DNA of 41,893 bases from Rhodospirillales bacterium (lineage in GTDB: Bacteria > Pseudomonadota > Alphaproteobacteria > Acetobacterales > Acetobacteraceae), in contig JANXVC010000532.1 in assembly GCA_025351925.1 (NCBI GenBank), forward strand, positions 1 through 41,893. The letters are read 5' to 3'. The position numbers were made by a program, and so were the translations under genes. This document shows, one piece after another, positions 16,306 to 24,899 of this stretch. The stretch's first letter is position 1, and the number at the start of each line of letters is the position of its first letter. Under the pieces are notes generated by a model. That model saw nothing but the letters and a program-made list of their open reading frames with translations. It was not told the DNA's origin and did not search any database.

Positions 16306-16369
16306 CGCTTGCCTCCGTTTTGGAATGATCCGCGTCTGTCCGGGCTTTCGTCACGGTGTCTCGCGCGGC

Positions 16370-16960
16370 CTAGGCCACCTGCCCTCCGACCTTGCCCAGA
16401 AAGGGCTGGGCAACCTCTAGGCTGCCCTCCGCCGATAGCCCCAGCGGCAACGGCGGCAGTCGCCGCAGCGCCGGGCCGCCGACCACCCGCCCCCCGCCGC
16501 GCGGGTCGAACTCCGAGCCGTGGCACGGGCAGTGCAGGATGCCCGCCTCCTGGCGCCACTCGGTCACCGGGCATTGTGCGTGGGTGCAGGTGGCGGAGTA
16601 GGCCAGGACGCCGTTCGCCGCGCGGGCGAGCGTCTCGGCATCCAAGGTCTCGGGGTCGAGGCGCAGCAACAGGATTTGGTTCAGCCGGGAGCCGTCGCGC
16701 ACGACACCGCTCGCCGGTTCTTTCGCCCATGCCAGGAGCTGCGGACCCGCCGATACGACGTCGTCGGGACGAAGCGCCTCCGCGCTTTCCGACACACCCA
16801 CGGCACGCACAAGACAATCGCCCGCAGTCGGACGGAGATTGCGCGCCGGCGGCGAAGTCTGCGCCTGCGCCCCACTGCCGCAGCAGCCAAGCGCCAAGCC
16901 TAATGCGAGTGCGTCACGTCGGGTATGGACATCCTGCAGTTGCATGACGGATTCCGCCAT
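16370..16960 (-). CDS. Exported Rieske [2Fe-2S] protein
   Basis: A 196-residue protein with a C-terminal Rieske domain. Cluster ligands are Cys125 and His127 (CTHAQC) and Cys144 and His147 (CPCHGS); Cys130 and Cys146 supply the stabilising disulfide of high-potential Rieske proteins. An N-terminal TRRDALALGLALG stretch looks like a Tat signal, as expected for an exported Fe-S protein. There is no membrane anchor beyond the signal. As first gene of the block it may carry electrons from the dehydrogenases or the molybdenum enzyme; a Rieske partner is known for arsenite oxidase-type enzymes but would be unusual here. GGAG lies nine bases before the next ATG. Confidence 0.9.
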   Translation of the reverse strand: MAESVMQLQDVHTRRDALALGLALGCCGSGAQAQTSPPARNLRPTAGDCLVRAVGVSESAEALRPDDVVSAGPQLLAWAKEPASGVVRDGSRLNQILLLRLDPETLDAETLARAANGVLAYSATCTHAQCPVTEWRQEAGILHCPCHGSEFDPRGGGRVVGGPALRRLPPLPLGLSAEGSLEVAQPFLGKVGGQVA

Positions 16961-17243
16961 CCATCGTTCTCCCTAGGAAAGCTACTCTATCGGCGGCTGT
17001 TTAGAGGCAGACTGCACGGGTTGCAAGATCGATGGAATTGAAAATCGGCAACATTGTGGTCGATGCCAGACTTGTGACCGCCGGGCAATAATTGAATGTC
17101 CCGAAAGGCTTGCAAGCAAAAGTTGTAGTGTTTCGGTCGGAAACGCTGAAACATGGTTGAGGCCGGCCTGTGCAAAGCTCCAGAACTTGACTCCGGCCGG
17201 AGGCCGAACCCCCGCATCGCCCGCAACAGAAGGATCGCAAGCT
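16961..17243. promoter_or_regulatory. Divergent intergenic region between the Rieske and GH39 genes
   Basis: This 283-base gap separates two divergently read genes and should carry both promoters. It has a perfect 10-bp palindrome GCTTGCAAGC (17108-17117) and an inverted repeat GTTTC-GGTCG-GAAAC (17130-17144), together a candidate operator cluster. Short open frames in the gap do not resemble known proteins. Confidence 0.4.
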
Positions 17244-19061
17244 ATGCACCGCCGCACCTTGCTGCGCACGGCCCTAGCTGGCGCCCTCGCCACGCCCGGC
17301 TGCGCCGTCGTGACACCGGGCGCCACGCTCGTCCACACAGCACAGCCTGGCACGCCGTTCCAGGCTGATGCGTTCAACATGGCCGGCGTGTTCGATGCGG
17401 ACTGGCTGCTCGACGCGCGCTACACCCGGTTGCTCGACACCATGGCCGCCTCTCCCGGCGCGTTCGGCACCGTGCGCTTCTTCGGCACGCTCAATGCCGG
17501 CGAGCGGGAGGCCGTCGCCCCCACCAGCAGCGGCCGGGTCTGGCCGAGCCTCGACGCGCCGATGGATTTTTCCATACCCATCGCAGCGTTGGACGCCCTG
17601 GTGTCGCGCGGGATGATCCCGTTCGTCGGCCTCACCTTCTTTCCCGGTGCGGTCTCCAGCGGGCCGATCACACCGCCAAATGACTACGCGGCGTGGCAGC
17701 GCCTGGTGCGGGGCTTCCTTGACGCGGTCGTGACCCGCTTCGGTGCGGCGGCGGCGCATTGGTGGTTCGAGGGCTGGAACGAGCCGAACATGCCGCCATT
17801 CTGGGCCGGCAGCTTCGACCAATACCTCGACCTGTATCGCGCCACCTCCGAGGCCGTGGTCGCCTCGGGCCACAAGGTTCGCCTTGGCGGCCCGGCGCTC
17901 GCCTATCTGCCGGGCGAGGGCCGGCCGCTGATGGAGCGCTTCCTGGCCTTCCTGCACCGCGAACCCTGGGTGAAGTGCGACTTCGTCTCCCTGCACCGCA
18001 AGGGCATTTGGGGGCCCAGCGAGGCCGAACCCCGCCTCGACCGCCTGGAAGCCGCCGCGCGCGAGACAGCGGACGCTCTGCTGCGCCTGGCGCCGGAACG
18101 GGCGCGCGGCATGGTGGTCGTGAACAACGAGGCCGACATGAAGGTGGGCTTCAATACGCCCTACGAGCCGCGCATGACCGAGCAGTTCCCCGCCTGGCTT
18201 GCCGCGTCGGCCATCCTGCACGACCGGCTGAGCACCGAGTACGCTGTATCCGGCATCCGCTTCATGGCCGCGGCGGACCACGCCAACCAGCATCTCGTCC
18301 AGGCGCCGTTCGACGGGCGCCGCTCCGTCATGACCCGGCTCTCCGCCGATGCCGCAGACCTGGTGAAGCTGCCGGTGTTCCACTTCCACGAGATGCTGCG
18401 CCTGCTGGGCGGCCGGCACGGTACCACAGCGGCGGCACGGCTGCCCGCTGGCCTGTTCGACGTGGTGACGGTCGGCAAGAACAGCGTTGCCGTCCTGCTG
18501 ACCTACTATCCCGATGGGCCGGCCGGTCCGGTTGACTTGGACTACACGCTGCAGGACCTGCCCTGGCACCAGGTCAACCTCGTCCGCTTCGGCATCAACT
18601 CAGCCCTGTCCAACAGCTACACCGCCGCCGGCCGCAACCTCCTGCCGAGGGTAGCCGACGCCGCGCGCATCCGCGTCGCCGCGGAGCTGGGCGTGGCCGA
18701 GCCAATCCGCTCCGGCATCACGCCCGAGGAGGGCGGCGCGGTGCGTCTGCACGTACGGCTCGCCCCATTTGAGACGGCGCTGATCTGGGTGACGCCGACC
18801 CGCCCGGAACCGCCTGCCGCGCCGACCTGGCTTCAGGCGACCTCCGAGAACGGCAACGCCGTGCTTCGCTGGACGTCGGGCCGCGAACCGGATCTGTATT
18901 CATATGAGGTGCGCCGCGACGGCCAGCTGATCTCGCCCGTGCCGTTGCGGGCGGCGATGTGGGTCGATGCGGCACGACCGCCGGGCCGTCATACCTACGG
19001 CGTGCGCGGCGTCTCGGCCTCGGGCGTGGCAGGTGCTGCGGTGTTGAATGTCTTGGGATAG
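17244..19061 (+). CDS. GH39-like glycoside hydrolase with C-terminal FN3-like domain
   Basis: A 605-residue exported retaining glycosidase resembling family GH39 (beta-xylosidase / alpha-L-iduronidase type). The N-terminus has a twin-arginine-like signal (MHRRTLLRTALAGALA). The TIM-barrel acid/base glutamate is Glu180 in EGWNEPN, and the likely nucleophile is Glu296 in VVNNEADMKVGF (less certain, because the family normally reads TEW). After the barrel, residues about 440-520 look like the usual GH39 beta-sandwich, and the last 85 residues (PAAPTWLQATSENGNAVLRW onward) resemble a fibronectin type III domain. ATG 17244 is chosen because AAGGA precedes it and the signal peptide begins there. 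It would act on a sugar polymer or glycoside outside the cytoplasm. Confidence 0.85.
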   Translation: MHRRTLLRTALAGALATPGCAVVTPGATLVHTAQPGTPFQADAFNMAGVFDADWLLDARYTRLLDTMAASPGAFGTVRFFGTLNAGEREAVAPTSSGRVWPSLDAPMDFSIPIAALDALVSRGMIPFVGLTFFPGAVSSGPITPPNDYAAWQRLVRGFLDAVVTRFGAAAAHWWFEGWNEPNMPPFWAGSFDQYLDLYRATSEAVVASGHKVRLGGPALAYLPGEGRPLMERFLAFLHREPWVKCDFVSLHRKGIWGPSEAEPRLDRLEAAARETADALLRLAPERARGMVVVNNEADMKVGFNTPYEPRMTEQFPAWLAASAILHDRLSTEYAVSGIRFMAAADHANQHLVQAPFDGRRSVMTRLSADAADLVKLPVFHFHEMLRLLGGRHGTTAAARLPAGLFDVVTVGKNSVAVLLTYYPDGPAGPVDLDYTLQDLPWHQVNLVRFGINSALSNSYTAAGRNLLPRVADAARIRVAAELGVAEPIRSGITPEEGGAVRLHVRLAPFETALIWVTPTRPEPPAAPTWLQATSENGNAVLRWTSGREPDLYSYEVRRDGQLISPVPLRAAMWVDAARPPGRHTYGVRGVSASGVAGAAVLNVLG

Positions 19062-19100
19062 GCGGCCAGTTTAGCGCCGGCGAACGCAAAGGATACGCGC

Positions 19101-20057
19101 ATGGGTAAGGCTGCATTGCACCCGGATGCCACAGGTTTGCTGGAAATGGTCAAGGTGGCCGGGCGTCCGCCGTTCGAGAAGCTATCGCCGACCGAGGCGC
19201 GCCAGGCCTATTCCATGATGCGCGCGGTGCTCCAACCGCCGCCGGACGACGTCGCCGAGGTGCGCGACCTGTCGATACCTGGCCCGGGCGGTCCGCTGGC
19301 GCTGCGGCTATACCGCGGGGCCGGCACCTCGGAAGCGGATACGCTGCCCGCCTTGCTGTTTTTGCACGGCGGCGGCTGGGTGCTCGGTGACCTCGACGGC
19401 CATGACGGCATCTGCCGCCGGCTGGCAAACCTTGCCGCCTGCCGGGTGGTCGCCGTGGACTACCGGCTGGCGCCCGAGCACCGCTTTCCCGCAGCGATCG
19501 ACGACGCGGCGGCTGCCCTTGCCTGGATGGCCGCAAACGCGGCGGCACTGGGCATCGATCCCACCCGGCTGGCGGTGGGTGGCGACAGCGCGGGGGGCAA
19601 CCTCGCCGCGGTGCTCGCCATCATGGGGCGCGACGGGACGGCACCGGGATCGGTGTGCCAGTTGCTGCTCTACCCGGTGGTGGACCTCGCCATGGACTCC
19701 GGCTCCTATGCGCGGATCACCGAGGGCGTGCCGCTCACCGCCGCGACGATGCAGTATTTTGCGGACCACTATGCGCCCGATACGGCACAGCGGATAGATT
19801 GGCGCGCCTCGCCGTTGCGGGCGGAGCGGCTGGCCGGCACTCCGCCGGCGTTCGTGCTGACGGTCGGGCACGACCCGCTGGCCGACGAGGGCCGCGCCTA
19901 CGCCGAACGGCTGGAGGCTGAGGGCGTACGCGTCACTGCGCTGCACCTCACCGACCAGATTCACGGCATCTTGACCATGGGCCGGGTGATCGCCGCCGCC
20001 GACCCAGTGCTGCACTACGCGGCGGCAACGCTGCGCGACGCCTGGCGGCTTGCGTGA
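19101..20057 (+). CDS. Alpha/beta hydrolase, hormone-sensitive lipase family (family IV esterase)
   Basis: A 318-residue carboxylesterase. The HGGGW oxyanion motif is at residues 89-93, the nucleophile elbow GDSAGG at 161-166 (Ser163), and the triad is completed by Asp258 (GHDPLADEG) and His288 (QIHGIL). The conserved VVAVDYRLAPEHRFPAA segment is diagnostic of the family. No signal peptide: cytoplasmic hydrolysis of short acyl esters. It starts 39 bases after the glycosidase stop on the same strand, so a combined deacylation/glycoside breakdown role is possible. Confidence 0.93.
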   Translation: MGKAALHPDATGLLEMVKVAGRPPFEKLSPTEARQAYSMMRAVLQPPPDDVAEVRDLSIPGPGGPLALRLYRGAGTSEADTLPALLFLHGGGWVLGDLDGHDGICRRLANLAACRVVAVDYRLAPEHRFPAAIDDAAAALAWMAANAAALGIDPTRLAVGGDSAGGNLAAVLAIMGRDGTAPGSVCQLLLYPVVDLAMDSGSYARITEGVPLTAATMQYFADHYAPDTAQRIDWRASPLRAERLAGTPPAFVLTVGHDPLADEGRAYAERLEAEGVRVTALHLTDQIHGILTMGRVIAAADPVLHYAAATLRDAWRLA

Positions 20058-20138
20058 GACTGAGGCGACTCGCGTCGCATAATTAAGAACTCACCTTGAA
20101 CCACGTGCCCGGCGGCGATAGCATCCCTACAATGCATA

Positions 20139-20166
20139 GTGCGCAAGCAGACATGGGTTTGCGCAC
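20139..20166 (+). promoter_or_regulatory. 8-bp inverted repeat, candidate operator of the Liv-type operon
   Basis: GTGCGCAA (20139-20146) and TTGCGCAC (20159-20166) form a perfect inverted repeat with a 12-base spacer, one site per two helical turns. A TACAAT hexamer lies just upstream (20128-20133). It precedes the first transporter gene, where a dimeric regulator could bind. Which regulator is unknown. Confidence 0.5.
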
Positions 20167-20210
20167 ATAAGGCAAAAGGGGAGTGGACCGACCTGACCGA
20201 TAGCAGCCGG

Positions 20211-21050
20211 ATGCTGTCCAGTGCCACCTGCCCAGACCCGGCGCCCGGCTTGGCCGAGCCTCTGTTGCAGGTAGCGGGCGTCGTCGTGCGGTTTGGCGGC
20301 ATCGTGGCGCTGGGCGGCGTCTCGTTCGATGTCGGCGCCGGGCAAATCTGCGGGCTGATCGGACCGAACGGCTCGGGCAAGACCACTCTGTTCAACTGCA
20401 TCAGCGGCATCTACCGGCCCGGCAGGGGCGAGGTTCGCCTGGAAGGCCGGTCGCTGCAGGCGGTCAGCCGGCACCGCATCGTCGATCTCGGCATCGGCCG
20501 CACTTTTCAAAATGTCGCGCTGTTCCGCAGCATGAGCGTGCGGGAAAATATGCTCGCAGGGGCGCATCACCTCGGGCACACCGGCTTCGTCGCCAACGCG
20601 CTGCGGCTGCCGGCGGTGCGGCGGGAGGCAAGGTCGGCGCAGGGCCGGCTGGACCAACTGCTCGACCTGCTCCGCCTGCGCGAGGTCGCCGACACGCCGG
20701 TCGGCAGCCTGCCGTTCGGCACGCAGAAACGTGTGGAGATGGCCCGCGCGCTGATCGGCCAGCCGAAGCTGCTGCTGCTCGACGAGCCAGCCGGCGGCCT
20801 GAACCACTCGGAGGTGGACGAGCTCGAAGGACTGATGCGCCGCATCCGCGCCGAGTTCGACCTCAGCATCCTTTTGGTCGAGCACCACATGAACCTGGTG
20901 ATGCGCGTCTCCGACAAGGTGGTGGCGCTGGAGCTCGGCATGAAGATCGCCGATGGCACGCCCGACCAGGTGCAGAACGACCCGCAGGTCATCCGCGCCT
21001 ATCTCGGCGAGCCCGTCGCTGCGCAGCCGGCCCAGGCTGCGCATGTTTAA
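20211..21050 (+). CDS. livG: Branched-chain-amino-acid-type ABC transporter, ATPase subunit LivG
   Basis: A 279-residue ABC ATPase of the LivG group. Walker A is GPNGSGKTT, the signature is the LivG-type variant LPFGTQKRVEMARAL, Walker B is LLLLDEPAGG, and the H-loop follows in LLVEHHMNLVM. The C-terminal VIRAYLGE is typical of LivG. It energises import together with LivF, LivH, LivM and the binding protein. The start is uncertain: ATG 20211 is chosen, because the GTG at 20139 lies inside the inverted repeat. Substrates of this importer class range from amino acids to urea and aromatic or hydrophobic acids. Confidence 0.9.
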   Translation: MLSSATCPDPAPGLAEPLLQVAGVVVRFGGIVALGGVSFDVGAGQICGLIGPNGSGKTTLFNCISGIYRPGRGEVRLEGRSLQAVSRHRIVDLGIGRTFQNVALFRSMSVRENMLAGAHHLGHTGFVANALRLPAVRREARSAQGRLDQLLDLLRLREVADTPVGSLPFGTQKRVEMARALIGQPKLLLLDEPAGGLNHSEVDELEGLMRRIRAEFDLSILLVEHHMNLVMRVSDKVVALELGMKIADGTPDQVQNDPQVIRAYLGEPVAAQPAQAAHV

Positions 21051-21092
21051 GGCTGGGCATGTTTGAGACTGGGTATGTTTAAGGCTGGCCAT
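21045..21092 (+). repeat. Three 16-bp tandem repeats at the livG/livF junction
   Basis: Three consecutive units GTTTAAGGCTGGGCAT, GTTTGAGACTGGGTAT and GTTTAAGGCTGGCCAT occupy 21045-21092, with a degenerate fourth start (GCTTGAG). The livG stop codon is in the first unit, and the livF ATG spans the end of the third. Each unit junction makes an ATG, and because 16 is not a multiple of three, these ATGs fall in different frames. Copy-number change would alter livG-livF spacing. Confidence 0.85.
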
Positions 21093-21822
21093 GCTTGAGA
21101 TGCTGCTGAACCCGGCGCCCATCCTGGACGTCGCCGGGCTGCACGCCGGCTACGGCGAGGTGCAGGTGCTGCACGGCATCGACTTCACCGTCGGCCTGGC
21201 CGGCATCACGGCGCTGCTGGGCGCCAACGGCGCGGGCAAGACGACCACGCTGCGCGCGCTGAGCGGCATGGTCCGCACGTCGGGCAGCATCACTCTCGAC
21301 GGCGAACGGATCGACGGCCTCGCCACCGAGGACATCGCCCGGCGCGGCGTCGCCCACGTGCCCGACGGCCGCGGCACGCTCATGGAGCTGACGGTCGAGG
21401 AGAACCTGCGGCTTGGCGCCTACACCAGAAGCCGCAGCGAGCTGGCCCCCGACATGGCGCGGGTGTTCGGCCACTTCCCGCGTTTGAAACAGCGGCTGCG
21501 ACAGCAGGCTGGCACACTGTCGGGCGGCGAACAGCAGATGCTGGCGATCGGCCGCGCCTTGCTGCTGCGTCCGAAGCTGCTGCTGCTGGACGAGCCGTCA
21601 TTCGGCTTGGCGCCGCTGATCGTGCGGGAGATCTTCGAAATCATGCGCCGGGTGAACGAGGACGACCGGGTCAGCATCCTGCTCGTGGAGCAGAACGCCA
21701 GCCTGGCGCTGGATGTCGCGGACCGGGCCTTCCTGTTGGAAACCGGGCGCATCGTCACGGCAGGCCCAGCGGCCGAGCTGCGTCAGGACGAGTCAATTCG
21801 CCGCTCGTATCTGGGGTATTAG
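21091..21822 (+). CDS. livF: Branched-chain-amino-acid-type ABC transporter, ATPase subunit LivF
   Basis: A 243-residue ABC ATPase of the LivF group. Walker A is GANGAGKTT, the signature TLSGGEQQMLAIGRAL, Walker B LLLLDEPSFGLAP, and the H-loop is replaced in the usual LivF way (LLVEQNASLAL). It ends RRSYLGY. It pairs with LivG to form the ATPase heterodimer. The start lies inside a tandem repeat, 41 bases after livG, and there is no strong ribosome binding site, so expression may depend on coupling. Confidence 0.93.
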   Translation: MLEMLLNPAPILDVAGLHAGYGEVQVLHGIDFTVGLAGITALLGANGAGKTTTLRALSGMVRTSGSITLDGERIDGLATEDIARRGVAHVPDGRGTLMELTVEENLRLGAYTRSRSELAPDMARVFGHFPRLKQRLRQQAGTLSGGEQQMLAIGRALLLRPKLLLLDEPSFGLAPLIVREIFEIMRRVNEDDRVSILLVEQNASLALDVADRAFLLETGRIVTAGPAAELRQDESIRRSYLGY

Positions 21823-21826
21823 GCCG

Positions 21827-22696
21827 ATGGACGAATTCTTGCACCAGGTCCTATCCGGCATCGCCTCGGGCGGCATCTATGCCAGCGTCGCTTTGGCGCT
21901 GGTGATGATTTTTCAGGCCACGCACCACGTGAACTTCGCCCAGGGCGAGATGGCGATGTTCTCCACCTACATCGCGCTCGCGCTGATCCAGGCCGGCGTT
22001 CCCTATTGGGGCGCCTTCGCCATCACGGTCACGGCCTCCATGGTCATCGGCGCCGTCATCCAGCGCGTGCTGCTGACGCCCATGGCCGGGTCGCCGGTGC
22101 TGGCGAGCGTCGGCGTGTTCATCGGGCTGCTGCTGATCTTCAACAGCGTGGCGGGATGGCTGTTCGGCTACACGCTGAAGCAGTTCCCCAGCCCGTTCGA
22201 GGGGCCGCCGGTGCTCGGCGGCTTCGTCACCCGGCACGACCTCGGCTCGACCGCCGTGACCCTGGTCGTGCTGGCCGGCGTCTATGTGTTCTTCCGCTTC
22301 ACCAACCTCGGCCTGGCGATGCGCGCCGCCGCCTACAACCCGGTGTCCAGCCGGCTGATGGGCATCCGGGTCGGCTTCATGCTTTCGCTCGGCTGGGGCC
22401 TTGCCGCCGGGATCGGCGCGGTGGCTGGGATGATGATCGCGCCGGTGGTGTTCCTCGACCCCAACATGATGTCGGGCGTGCTGCTGTATGCATTCGCCGG
22501 AGCGTTGCTGGGTGGGATCGCCAACCCGCTCGGCGCGGTGTTCGGCGGCTTCGCCATCGGCATCATCGAGAACCTCGCCGGCGCCTACATCGTCGGCTCC
22601 GAGCTGAAGCTGACCCTGGCGCTGGTGATCATCGTCGTGGTGCTGACGGTCCGGCCGGCGGGGCTGTTCGGCCGCGTCGTGGTCAGCAGGGTTTAG
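21827..22696 (+). CDS. livH: Branched-chain-amino-acid-type ABC transporter, permease LivH
   Basis: A 289-residue inner-membrane permease with about eight hydrophobic segments. It begins MDEFLHQVLSGIASGGIYASVALALV and contains the LivH hallmarks NFAQGEMAMFS and LAMRAAAYNPVSSRLMGI, the cytoplasmic loop that contacts the ATPases. The family motif GGIANPLGAVFGGFAIGIIENLA is near the C-terminus. It starts four bases after the livF stop. Confidence 0.93.
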   Translation: MDEFLHQVLSGIASGGIYASVALALVMIFQATHHVNFAQGEMAMFSTYIALALIQAGVPYWGAFAITVTASMVIGAVIQRVLLTPMAGSPVLASVGVFIGLLLIFNSVAGWLFGYTLKQFPSPFEGPPVLGGFVTRHDLGSTAVTLVVLAGVYVFFRFTNLGLAMRAAAYNPVSSRLMGIRVGFMLSLGWGLAAGIGAVAGMMIAPVVFLDPNMMSGVLLYAFAGALLGGIANPLGAVFGGFAIGIIENLAGAYIVGSELKLTLALVIIVVVLTVRPAGLFGRVVVSRV

Positions 22697-22700
22697 GCGG

Positions 22701-23642
22701 ATGCGCATCTTGCTGCCCTTGGCTAGCGTCCTGCTCGTTATTGCCGCGGCGGCGCTGGCGTTCGTCGCGAGCGACTATCGGCTGTTCCAATTGACCATGG
22801 TCGTCGTCTATGCGGTGGCGATCCTTGGGCTCGCCTTGGTGACGGGGTTCAATGGGCAGATCTCGCTGGGCCACGGCGCGTTCTATGCCGTCGGCGCCTA
22901 CGTCACGGCCATTCTCATGTCGCTGTACGACGTGCCGTATTGGGCGACCTTGCCGGTTTCCGCGGTGGTCTGTGCGGTGATCGGCTTCCTGATTGGGCTG
23001 CCGGCGTTGCGGCTTGGCGGGTTGTACTTGGCGCTTACGACCTTTGCATTGGCGGTCGCCACGCCGCAGCTGCTGAAATACAAGCTGTTCGAGGGCTGGA
23101 CCGGCGGCGTGCAGGGCCTCACCCTCGACAAGCCCGACCCGCCCTTCGGCCTGCAGATCAACGCCGACCAATGGCTATATCTGTTCACCCTCGGCGTCGG
23201 CGTCGTCCTGTTCATCCTCGCGGGCAACCTGGTGCGCGGCCGCATCGGACTCGCGATGCGCGCAATCCGCGACCACCCGCTCGCTGCCGAGGCGACGGGC
23301 ATCGACGTCGCGCTGTTCAAGACCCGCACTTTCGCGGTGAGCGCGATGTTCACTGGAATTGCCGGCTCGCTCGGCGCCATTGCAGTCGGGTTCGTGGCGC
23401 CGGACAGCTTCACCGTGCTGCTGTCGATCACGCTGTTCGTTGGGCTGGTGGTGGGCGGGGTCGCCTCGATCGCCGGGCCGGTGTTTGGCGGCGTGTTCAT
23501 CGCATTCCTGCCCAACGTCGCCGAGGAGATCTCGAAGGCAGCGCCCGGCGCGGTGTACGGCGTCGTGCTGATCGCCTTTATGTATCTGCTGCCGTCAGGC
23601 GTCGCCGGCGGTCTGGGCCGCCTGCTGCGGCGGGCGGCGTAA
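22701..23642 (+). CDS. livM: Branched-chain-amino-acid-type ABC transporter, permease LivM
   Basis: A 313-residue permease, partner of LivH. It shows the LivM pattern VTGFNGQISLGHGAFYAVGAY, then LAMRAIRDHPLAAEATGID (ATPase-contact loop) and GGVASIAGPVFGGVFIAFLP. It starts four bases after livH and is followed after 26 bases by the binding protein with a strong ribosome binding site (AGGGAGG). Confidence 0.93.
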   Translation: MRILLPLASVLLVIAAAALAFVASDYRLFQLTMVVVYAVAILGLALVTGFNGQISLGHGAFYAVGAYVTAILMSLYDVPYWATLPVSAVVCAVIGFLIGLPALRLGGLYLALTTFALAVATPQLLKYKLFEGWTGGVQGLTLDKPDPPFGLQINADQWLYLFTLGVGVVLFILAGNLVRGRIGLAMRAIRDHPLAAEATGIDVALFKTRTFAVSAMFTGIAGSLGAIAVGFVAPDSFTVLLSITLFVGLVVGGVASIAGPVFGGVFIAFLPNVAEEISKAAPGAVYGVVLIAFMYLLPSGVAGGLGRLLRRAA

Positions 23643-23668
23643 CACAAACCGTAAAAAGGGAGGTTTTC

Positions 23669-24889
23669 ATGTACCGTCGCACCCTGCTCGCAGCCGCGGG
23701 CCCGTTCGCTGCCACGCTCGGCATCATGGGCCGCATCGGGCCAGCGAGCGCCCAGGCGCCAGGCGTCACCTCCACCGAGATCAAGATCGGCCAGACCCAG
23801 GCCTATAGCGGCCCGGCTTCGGCCTATGGCGCGATTGGGCGCGGGCTGGTCGCCTATTTCAAGCGGGTCAACGACCAGGGCGGCATCGCCGGGCGTAAAA
23901 TCAACTTCATCTCGGTCGATGACGGCTACCTGCCGCCCAAGACGGTCGAGCAGACCCGGCGCCTGGTGGAGCAGGAGGGCGTGTCGTTCATGCTTAACGG
24001 GCTGGGTACGCCGCCGAACAGCGCGGTGCAGCGCTATTTGAACCAGAAGAAGGTGCCGCAGCTTTTTGTCTCCAGCGGCGCGGAGAAATGGGCGAACCCG
24101 AAGGAGTTCCCATGGACGATCGGCTTCCAGCCCAGCTATCGGACGGAGGCGCAGATCTATGCCAAGTATATTTTGCAGAACAAGCCCGACGGCAAGCTGG
24201 CGGTGCTGTATCAAAACGACGATTTCGGCAAGGACTACGTCGCCGGGCTGCGCGACGTGCTCGGCGACAAGTATGAGCGCATGGCGGTCAAGGTCATCAG
24301 CTACGAGGTGACGGACCCAACGATCGACAGTCAGGCCGTGACCATGCAGGGATCAGGCGCCGACATCCTGGTGACGGCGGCGACGCCGAAATTCGCGGCG
24401 CAGGTCATACGCAAGATCTACGACCTCAACTGGAAGCCATTGCATTTCGTGACCAACGTGTCGGCTTCGGTCGGCGCGGTGATCACCCCGGCTGGTCCAG
24501 AGCGCGCCGTCGGCCTCATCACCGCCGCCTACGTCAAGGAGGTGAGCGACCCGGACTGGAAGAACGACCCGGGCATGAACGAGTGGCGGGCGTTCATGCA
24601 GGAGTATATGCCCGACTCCGACGTCACCGATGTCAACTACCCCTTCAGCTACGCGATCGGCGGCACCGCGATGCAGATGCTGAAACAGTGCGACGGTGAT
24701 TTCTCCCGCGAGAACATTCTCAAACAGGCGACCAACCTGCACGACCTGCAGCTTCCCACCCTGCTGCCCGGCATCATCGTGAACACCAGCCCGACCAACT
24801 ACCACCCGATCCGGCAACTGCAGCTGTCGCGGTGGAGCGGGACCCGCTGGGAGCGGTTCGGCAGCGTGATCGAGGGCGCCGGTGCCTGA
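23669..24889 (+). CDS. Liv-type ABC transporter solute-binding protein
   Basis: A 406-residue periplasmic binding protein with a signal peptide (residues 1-30, ending ASAQA) and the type I periplasmic binding fold of LivK-like proteins (EIKIGQTQAYSGPASAYG, DDGYLPPKTVEQTRRLVEQE, NDDFGKDYVAGL). The binding site cannot be assigned to leucine/isoleucine: the C-terminal lobe resembles family members found with aromatic or hydrophobic catabolism genes. It is the last gene of the five-gene importer and converges with the monooxygenase gene ten bases downstream. Confidence 0.92.
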   Translation: MYRRTLLAAAGPFAATLGIMGRIGPASAQAPGVTSTEIKIGQTQAYSGPASAYGAIGRGLVAYFKRVNDQGGIAGRKINFISVDDGYLPPKTVEQTRRLVEQEGVSFMLNGLGTPPNSAVQRYLNQKKVPQLFVSSGAEKWANPKEFPWTIGFQPSYRTEAQIYAKYILQNKPDGKLAVLYQNDDFGKDYVAGLRDVLGDKYERMAVKVISYEVTDPTIDSQAVTMQGSGADILVTAATPKFAAQVIRKIYDLNWKPLHFVTNVSASVGAVITPAGPERAVGLITAAYVKEVSDPDWKNDPGMNEWRAFMQEYMPDSDVTDVNYPFSYAIGGTAMQMLKQCDGDFSRENILKQATNLHDLQLPTLLPGIIVNTSPTNYHPIRQLQLSRWSGTRWERFGSVIEGAGA

Positions 24890-24899
24890 GACCGGCGGG

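Noticed and set aside
16367-16376. Palindrome GGCCTAGGCC at the Rieske stop codon
   Set aside because: Ten-base GC-rich palindromes are expected by chance in this composition, and it overlaps coding sequence.
17274-18569. Minus-strand open frame (431 codons) opposite the GH39-like gene
   Set aside because: Antisense shadow; the plus strand encodes the signal peptide and the WNEPN active-site motif.
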